Below are positions 58,513 through 64,000 of a stretch of 64,000 nt of DNA, piece after piece; the first letter of the stretch is position 1, and each line of letters starts with the position of its first letter. The stretch is from contig CM018690.1 in assembly GCA_009363875.1 (NCBI GenBank), positions 32,927,445 to 32,991,444 on the forward strand, given 5' to 3'. The notes below the pieces were generated by a model that searched no databases, was not told the origin of the DNA, and was given only the letters and a program-made list of their open reading frames with translations. The translations under genes and the position numbers were made by a program. This stretch comes from Mikania micrantha (Eukaryota; Streptophyta; Magnoliopsida; Asterales; Asteraceae).

Positions 58513-61500
58513 ATGATCAGAATGCCGCCGCGAAGACAACCACCTCTATTACCGCTGACTCAAGGTTCAGCTCCGCACTCCTCGACACCAACACCACCTG
58601 ACTCTCCTCCACATTCACCACCACCTCCTCCTCCTCCTCCGCACTCTCCACCACCAGGCTCAAGCAATGTTCAGATGATAGATCCTGCTACTATCGCCTT
58701 GGCAACACTGCTGAGTACTCAACTGACAAGTCAGCTGAAAGATGTCATCCCAGAGATGATAAACAGGATTCAAGGCCACGGCAACATTTCTGGCCATTCT
58801 ACAGGAGAGGCTAGTGGAAACACTGGTCATACTTCTGACTACTCCTACAAGTCTTTTGTAGGATGCAAACCCCCAAGTTTCACAGGAGTCGAAGGAGCTG
58901 TTGGACTAATTCAATGGTTTGAGAAAATGGAGAACACTTTGGACATAAGTAGTTGTCCGGAACATCACAAAGTGCGCTATGCAGCTGGATCCTTTAGCAA
59001 GAGAGCTTTGACATGGTGGAACGCACAGATCAGAGCTAAGGGAAGAGACGAAGCAATGGCAATGCCCTGGGCAGAGTTCAAACTTCTTCTGAAAAACGAA
59101 TTCTGTCCGAAACATGAACTGCAGCAGTTAGAGACGGAACTCTCGAACCATGTAATGAAGGGAGCTGATCATATGACCTTCACCACTCGCTATCATGAGT
59201 TGGTAGCTTTGGTGCCAGAAATGGTACCAACATTGGAAAAGCTGATTGACCGTTATGTGGCGGGATTACCTTCTTGCATCCAAAGTATCGTGTTGGCTGC
59301 TTATCCTGCTACTTTGGAGGCTGCTATCTCCCTCTCAGCTAAACTTACCAAGGTGATGGTAAGGTCTGGAGTGTTAAAGGATGAGGCTGAAACAGCCAAA
59401 GCTGGAACTTCCAAGAAGTCGGATAAACGTCCGGCTAAGAAACAAAAAGTGGCAAGGAACTTTGCTGCCACTACTCAGGCCCCAATGCTTAATCAGCCAC
59501 CACCACTACATATCAGAAAGCCATATACTGGCACTGCACCTTTGTGCAACTCATGCCAGTACCACCATCTACCGAACGTCCCGTGCAGACACTGTACTAA
59601 CTGTGGGAGGTTTGGTCACATGGTGACTCACTGCAGGAGTCCGAAGACTCAAAACAGAAACAACAATGCAGCCACTGCTGCTGCTGCTGCAAATCCTAGG
59701 TCTTGCTACAACTGTGGTGAACCAGGACATTTCTCTCGGGATTGTCCCAGGAGGAACCAACAAGGGGCTCAAGCACCAAGAGGAGGGGCCTTTCAGATAG
59801 GAGCTGCTGCTGCTCGTCAAGACCCGAATGTGGTCACGGGTACATTTCTCTTATCTGACTCATATGCATCCATACTGTTTGATACTGGTGCGGATCAGAG
59901 TTTTATCTCATCCGACTTTGCATGCCATCTTAATTATGATAAGGAACTGTTAGACTCCCCTTACACTATTGAGATAGCAAACGGCAAACAGATCACAGTA
60001 GACACAATATTTAGGAATTGCCCACTAACACTTGGCGATCACACGTTTTCCATTGACTTGATACCGATGGAGCTGGGCAGTTTCGACGTCATTATCGGAA
60101 TGGATTGGCTATCTCTTAACAGAGTCGAGTTCCTCTGTTCCGATAAACTACTACGTATTCCTATGGAGAACAATGAAGTCTTGGAGATTCGTGGAGACCA
60201 AGCAAAACGCATTGTCAAGATAATATCGTGCATGAAGGCTCGCAAGTATTTACGAAAACAATGTGTTGCATTTCTAGCTCACGTGATTCAGAAAGACAAA
60301 AAGGTGATCAAGATTCAAGATGTACCGGTCGTGAGAGATTTTGCAGAAGTCTTTCCGGATGATTTACCGGGACTGCCACCTGAGAGATCGGTGCAGTTCC
60401 GAATCGATCTGATTCCGGGAGCAACTCCAGTAGCTAAGTCTCCTTATAGACTTGCACCATCTGAGATGCAGGAGTTGTCTAATCAGTTACAAGAACTTCT
60501 CGATAAAGGATTCATCCGACCGAGCTTTTCCCCGTGGGGAGCTCCGGTTCTTTTTGTCAAGAAGAAGGATGGAACTTTCAGGATGTGCATTGATTATCGA
60601 GAACTCAACAAACTCACCATCAAGAATCGGTACCCGTTGCCGAGGATTGATGATCTGTTTGATCAGTTACAGGGAGCACAGTACTTTTCAAAGATAGACC
60701 TGAGATCAGGCTATCATCAGCTCCGGATTCAAGAGGAAGACATACCAAAGACGGCTTTTCGTACCCGATATGGTCATTACGAATTCATGGTGATGCCATT
60801 CGGATTGACGAATGCACCGGCTGTGTTCATGGACTTGATGAACCGGGTGTGCAAACCGTATCTTGATCAGTTTGTTATTGTCTTTATTGACGATATACTG
60901 ATTTATTCAAAGGACGAGAAGGAACACGAACAACACCTCAAGACAGTTTTGGAGCTCCTGAAAGAGGAACAACTCTATGCCAAATTCTCCAAGTGTGAAT
61001 TTTGGTTGAGAGAAGTTCAGTTTTTGGGTCACGTGATTAACAGTGATGGTATTCACGTGGATCCTGCCAAGATAGAAGCAATCAAGAACTGGGATGTGCC
61101 TACGACACCAACGGAGATCCGATCATTCCTGGGATTGGCAGGTTATTACAGGAGATTCATCTCGAATTTCTCTAAGATAGCCTTGCCTCTCACCAAGCTC
61201 ACACAGAAGTCTGAACCTTTTGTGTGGACACATAAGCAAGAGGAGGCATTCCAGACATTGAAACAAAGATTGTGCAATGCTCCAATCTTAACACTCCCAG
61301 AAGGCAGTGATGACTTTGTTGTTTATTGTGATGCTTCCCATCAGGGACTCGGTTGTGTTTTGATGCAACGAGACAAAGTCATTGCTTATGCCTCACGACA
61401 GCTGAAGATACATGAGAAGAATTACACGACACACGATCTAGAACTGGGAGCTGTTGTTTTTGCATTAAAGATTTGGAGACATTACCTGTATGGTACCAAA

Positions 61501-63147
61501 TGCACTATCTTCACAGATCACAAGAGTCTACAACACATATTTGATCAGAAGGAGCTTAACATGAGACAGAGACGTTGGGTTGAGCTCCTGAACGATTACG
61601 ATTGTGTGATCAAATACCATCCGGGAAAAGCAAATGTCGTTGCAGATGCTTTGAGCCGGAAGGAAAGAGTCAAACCCTTACGCGTTCGCGCAATGGGAAT
61701 GACTGTGCAAACAAGCTTGAGAGATCATATTTTACAAGCACAACAGGAAGCAGTGGCAAGAGACAACCTGAAACGCGAGCTCGATTGTGGAGCCGAGAAA
61801 CACTTCAAGACAAAACAAGACGGAGTTATCTATTATCTGGATCGTGTTTGGATTCCAGCAGTAGATGAACTTCGAACACTCATTTTTGACGAGGCACACA
61901 AGACACGTTACTCAGTTCATCCTGGTGCCGATAAGATGTACCAAGATCTTAGGTCGTTTTATTGGTGGCCGGGCATGAAGAAAGACATTGCCACTTATGT
62001 CGGCAAATGCCTCACATGTGCCAAAGTCAAAGCCGAACACCAGAAACCTTCGGGCTTGCTGGAACAACCAGAGATACCACAATGGAAGTGGGAACAAATA
62101 GCTATGGATTTCATTACTAAGCTACCCCGCACTTCCAGCGGATACGATTCTATTTGGGTCATCATTGATCGATTGACCAAGTCCGCACACTTCTTGCCGA
62201 TCAGAGAGACATACAAGATGGAGAAATTAGCAAGACTATACATCGATGAAATAGTAGTGAGGCACGGGGTGCCATTGTCTATTATTTCTGACCGGGACAG
62301 TCGATTTACTTCGCGGTTCTGGCAATCATTGCAACAATTCTTAGGGACAAGTGTTAACTTGAGCACTGCTTATCATCCACAAACGGATGGACAAAGCGAG
62401 CGCACCATTCAAACCCTAGAGGATATGTTGAGAACATGCATCCTAGACTTCGGTGGAAATTGGGATACACACTTACCTCTCATTGAATTCTCCTACAACA
62501 ATAGCTACCACAGTAGCATTGGATGTGCTCCTTTTGAAGCACTCTATGGTAGAAAATGTCGGTCTCCAATTTGTTGGACCGAAGTGGGAGATAACAGAAT
62601 CACTGGGCCTGAACTTATTCAGGAAACTACTGATAAGATTGCCCAGATACAACAACGATTACAAGCAACACGTAGCCGCCAAAAGAGTTACGCAGACAAA
62701 AGGCGCAAGCCTTTGGAATTCGATGTGGGTGACCGAGTCATGTTGAAAGTGTCCCCATGGAAAGGCGTAGTTCGTTTTGGGGCTAAAGGCAAGCTAGCAC
62801 CTAGGTATGTCGGACCGTTTGAGATTACTCACCGCATAGGTCCTGTGGCATACAGACTCAGACTCCCTGATGAACTTAGTGGAGTACACGATGTGTTTCA
62901 TGTATCAAATCTCAAAAGGTGCTTAGCAGACGAGTCATTGATCATACCATTGGAAGAAATACAAGTTGATGAGCAACTACACTTCATTGAAGAACCTGTA
63001 GAGATTATGGAACGTGAAGTTAAGAAACTGAAACGTAGCCGTATCCCTATTGTAAAGGTTCGATGGAACTCCAAGCGTGGACCAGAATTTACATGGGAGC
63101 GCGAGGACAACATGAAAGCAAAGTATCCCCACTTGTTCGAGAAATAA
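58513..63147 (+). CDS. gag-pol: Intact Tekay-lineage Gypsy gag-pol polyprotein with chromodomain, 1,544 aa
   Basis: One uninterrupted frame. A Pro-rich N-terminus is followed by the capsid domain ([19 protein letters not shown]) and two CX2CX4HX4C zinc knuckles from C361 and C398. The protease motif is [12 protein letters not shown] (Asp 457). RT has [32 protein letters not shown] and catalytic FIDDILIYS (FIDD 791-794). RNase H starts [10 protein letters not shown] (Asp 940). Integrase has the HHCC zinc-binding part (from H1129; CLTCAK) and the catalytic triad D1199, D1260 and E1296. The C-terminal chromodomain (about 1493-1544; [12 protein letters not shown], then VKVRWN, then [16 protein letters not shown]) is thought to steer integration to heterochromatin. 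The second ATG (58522, MPPRR) may be the true start. All catalytic residues are present, so it may be active. Confidence 0.95.
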   Translation: MIRMPPRRQPPLLPLTQGSAPHSSTPTPPDSPPHSPPPPPPPPHSPPPGSSNVQMIDPATIALATLLSTQLTSQLKDVIPEMINRIQGHGNISGHSTGEASGNTGHTSDYSYKSFVGCKPPSFTGVEGAVGLIQWFEKMENTLDISSCPEHHKVRYAAGSFSKRALTWWNAQIRAKGRDEAMAMPWAEFKLLLKNEFCPKHELQQLETELSNHVMKGADHMTFTTRYHELVALVPEMVPTLEKLIDRYVAGLPSCIQSIVLAAYPATLEAAISLSAKLTKVMVRSGVLKDEAETAKAGTSKKSDKRPAKKQKVARNFAATTQAPMLNQPPPLHIRKPYTGTAPLCNSCQYHHLPNVPCRHCTNCGRFGHMVTHCRSPKTQNRNNNAATAAAAANPRSCYNCGEPGHFSRDCPRRNQQGAQAPRGGAFQIGAAAARQDPNVVTGTFLLSDSYASILFDTGADQSFISSDFACHLNYDKELLDSPYTIEIANGKQITVDTIFRNCPLTLGDHTFSIDLIPMELGSFDVIIGMDWLSLNRVEFLCSDKLLRIPMENNEVLEIRGDQAKRIVKIISCMKARKYLRKQCVAFLAHVIQKDKKVIKIQDVPVVRDFAEVFPDDLPGLPPERSVQFRIDLIPGATPVAKSPYRLAPSEMQELSNQLQELLDKGFIRPSFSPWGAPVLFVKKKDGTFRMCIDYRELNKLTIKNRYPLPRIDDLFDQLQGAQYFSKIDLRSGYHQLRIQEEDIPKTAFRTRYGHYEFMVMPFGLTNAPAVFMDLMNRVCKPYLDQFVIVFIDDILIYSKDEKEHEQHLKTVLELLKEEQLYAKFSKCEFWLREVQFLGHVINSDGIHVDPAKIEAIKNWDVPTTPTEIRSFLGLAGYYRRFISNFSKIALPLTKLTQKSEPFVWTHKQEEAFQTLKQRLCNAPILTLPEGSDDFVVYCDASHQGLGCVLMQRDKVIAYASRQLKIHEKNYTTHDLELGAVVFALKIWRHYLYGTKCTIFTDHKSLQHIFDQKELNMRQRRWVELLNDYDCVIKYHPGKANVVADALSRKERVKPLRVRAMGMTVQTSLRDHILQAQQEAVARDNLKRELDCGAEKHFKTKQDGVIYYLDRVWIPAVDELRTLIFDEAHKTRYSVHPGADKMYQDLRSFYWWPGMKKDIATYVGKCLTCAKVKAEHQKPSGLLEQPEIPQWKWEQIAMDFITKLPRTSSGYDSIWVIIDRLTKSAHFLPIRETYKMEKLARLYIDEIVVRHGVPLSIISDRDSRFTSRFWQSLQQFLGTSVNLSTAYHPQTDGQSERTIQTLEDMLRTCILDFGGNWDTHLPLIEFSYNNSYHSSIGCAPFEALYGRKCRSPICWTEVGDNRITGPELIQETTDKIAQIQQRLQATRSRQKSYADKRRKPLEFDVGDRVMLKVSPWKGVVRFGAKGKLAPRYVGPFEITHRIGPVAYRLRLPDELSGVHDVFHVSNLKRCLADESLIIPLEEIQVDEQLHFIEEPVEIMEREVKKLKRSRIPIVKVRWNSKRGPEFTWEREDNMKAKYPHLFEK

Positions 63148-63191
63148 AGACCGATCTTTATGCTTAAATTTCGGGACGAAATTTCTTTAAC

Positions 63192-63200
63192 AAGGGGAGA
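63192..63200 (+). promoter_or_regulatory. Polypurine tract of the Tekay element
   Basis: AAGGGGAGA just before the 3' LTR start TGTGACAACTAG at 63202. Confidence 0.8.
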
Positions 63201-63201
63201 C

Positions 63202-64000
63202 TGTGACAACTAGTACCTGACCGCCCGGCAAGTCCGTACGGTACGTGTACTTGCATACAGTAACTATGTGTACATGCGTATTTGTGAACAGTTTTTGTAT
63301 TAACAGAATTCTAAATACAAGAACAGTTGTACGTATTTTCGTGTAAACTTAAATACATTAAGTACAACGTACATTTGAAACGTTAGTTGTGTTTATTAAG
63401 TGAAAACTTAATTACAGTTAACACAACAAATCATGAGAAACAACGGTGTTCAAACAATTATCAGAAACAAATCGGTTGCGATCTGATGTCCATAGACGAC
63501 AGGAATCAGATGGCCGACAATTCAATGTGAAAACAAGATGAAAACAGGATGTTTAGTTGAGTCCGACAGTGAGGAAACACAATTAAAACATAAACTGCAG
63601 TGTCGTTTCAGAATAACGAACTGACAGTGTGTTTGCGTGGGTGACGATTCACACAAACATATCTGTGAGTTTAACGTTCTGAAATGATGACTGGAAAGTA
63701 GAAAACAAAAGTCGGAAAGCAAAACCATCTTCGTGTTCGTTCGAATGACGATTCGAACGAATACGCGCGATGGTGACGCGATTCGACGGAACGAAAACGA
63801 ATTACGACATGAAACGAATTTTAAATTAATTAAATAAAATAAATTAGCATTTTTACAATTTTGAAACTCATCAAATTAATTAAATTAACATTTTTAATTA
63901 TTTATTTTAAATTACGCGTAATTTTCCGGATACGCGACAAAAATGCGAACCGAGTAACCGAAACGGACCCGGACACCACACGTGATATAAAAGACCAAAT
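63202..64000 (+). repeat. 3' LTR of the Tekay element, first 799 bp (truncated by the window)
   Basis: Begins TGTGACAACTAGTACC. From 63609 (LTR position about 408) it matches 54425 onward with about one mismatch in 390 bp. Positions 1-407 have no counterpart in the palindromic 5' end apart from the last 11-14 bases. The G-box/TATA is at 63979-63993. Confidence 0.9.

Larger units (their letters stand above)
50492..64000 (+). mobile_element. Gypsy, Tekay-lineage chromovirus with palindromic 5' end (right end beyond window)
   Basis: Intact gag-pol (58513-63147) with C-terminal chromodomain, PBS at 58350, PPT at 63192 and 3' LTR from 63202. The 5' LTR lacks about its first 407 bp; in their place stands an inverted copy of the remaining 3,922 bp, so the left edge (TGTCACACC at 50492) is the reverse complement of the LTR's own 3' edge (GGTGTGACA at 58346). 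The full LTR should be about 4.33 kb. About one difference in 390 bp between the 5' and 3' LTR indicates recent insertion. Confidence 0.85.

Noticed and set aside
58513..63147. Endogenous pararetrovirus
   Set aside because: There is an integrase with HHCC and DDE, a chromodomain, LTRs, PBS and PPT, and no movement protein; it is a Gypsy LTR retrotransposon.

Overview
This window is nuclear DNA from a large-genome flowering plant. It is AT-rich, retrotransposon-dominated, and holds a single-exon plant-specific SOFL gene. An Asteraceae species fits best (Sirevirus and Tekay elements with very long LTRs, a PIF/Harbinger ORF1 of the kind common there), but that is inference from repeat character. 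I see no bacterial, organellar or viral segment. Only two intact-looking protein genes are present: the SOFL gene (17446-17931) and a Tekay gag-pol (58513-63147).

Layout. 1-1117: AT-rich DNA with a diverged tandem duplication rich in an AAGACACAATG motif. 1118-5237: a non-autonomous CACTA (En/Spm) transposon with perfect 3-bp target duplication, carrying captured coding-like fragments. 5298-5568: foldback MITE. 7558-11925: three foldback MITEs, each sitting in (TA)n tracts, and a 1.7-kb PIF/Harbinger derivative (8119-9819) with a broken Myb/SANT ORF1. 13193-14967: two tRNA-type SINEs with target duplications. 16.7-18.1 kb: the SOFL gene with a G-rich tract upstream. 20.7-22.4 kb: another foldback MITE and two hAT elements only 30 bp apart, each with an 8-bp target duplication.

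22567-50129 is a nest. The outer, oldest layer is a ~2.8-kb solo LTR (A). It was hit by a 20.9-kb Sirevirus-type Copia element (23250-44160, target duplication CAAAC) and, 16 bp further on, by a second solo LTR (C, 44182-48010, GCTAT). The Copia gag was itself split by a 4,982-bp solo LTR in minus orientation (B, 27395-32376, ACAAT). The Copia pol and its extra downstream ORF carry stops and frameshifts.

50492 to the window end is a young Tekay-lineage chromovirus with an intact 1,544-codon gag-pol, PBS, PPT and start of the 3' LTR. Its 5' LTR is abnormal: a near-perfect palindrome with two arms of exactly 3,922 bp around an 11-bp spacer, made of two head-to-head copies of a 5'-truncated LTR. 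This is the most unusual object here. The four long Gypsy LTRs (A, B, C and the Tekay LTR) also share a splice-donor/acceptor pair consistent with an intron inside the LTR. Three of them (B, C, Tekay) share a TATA-containing hairpin and dense arrays of short motifs that differ between copies.
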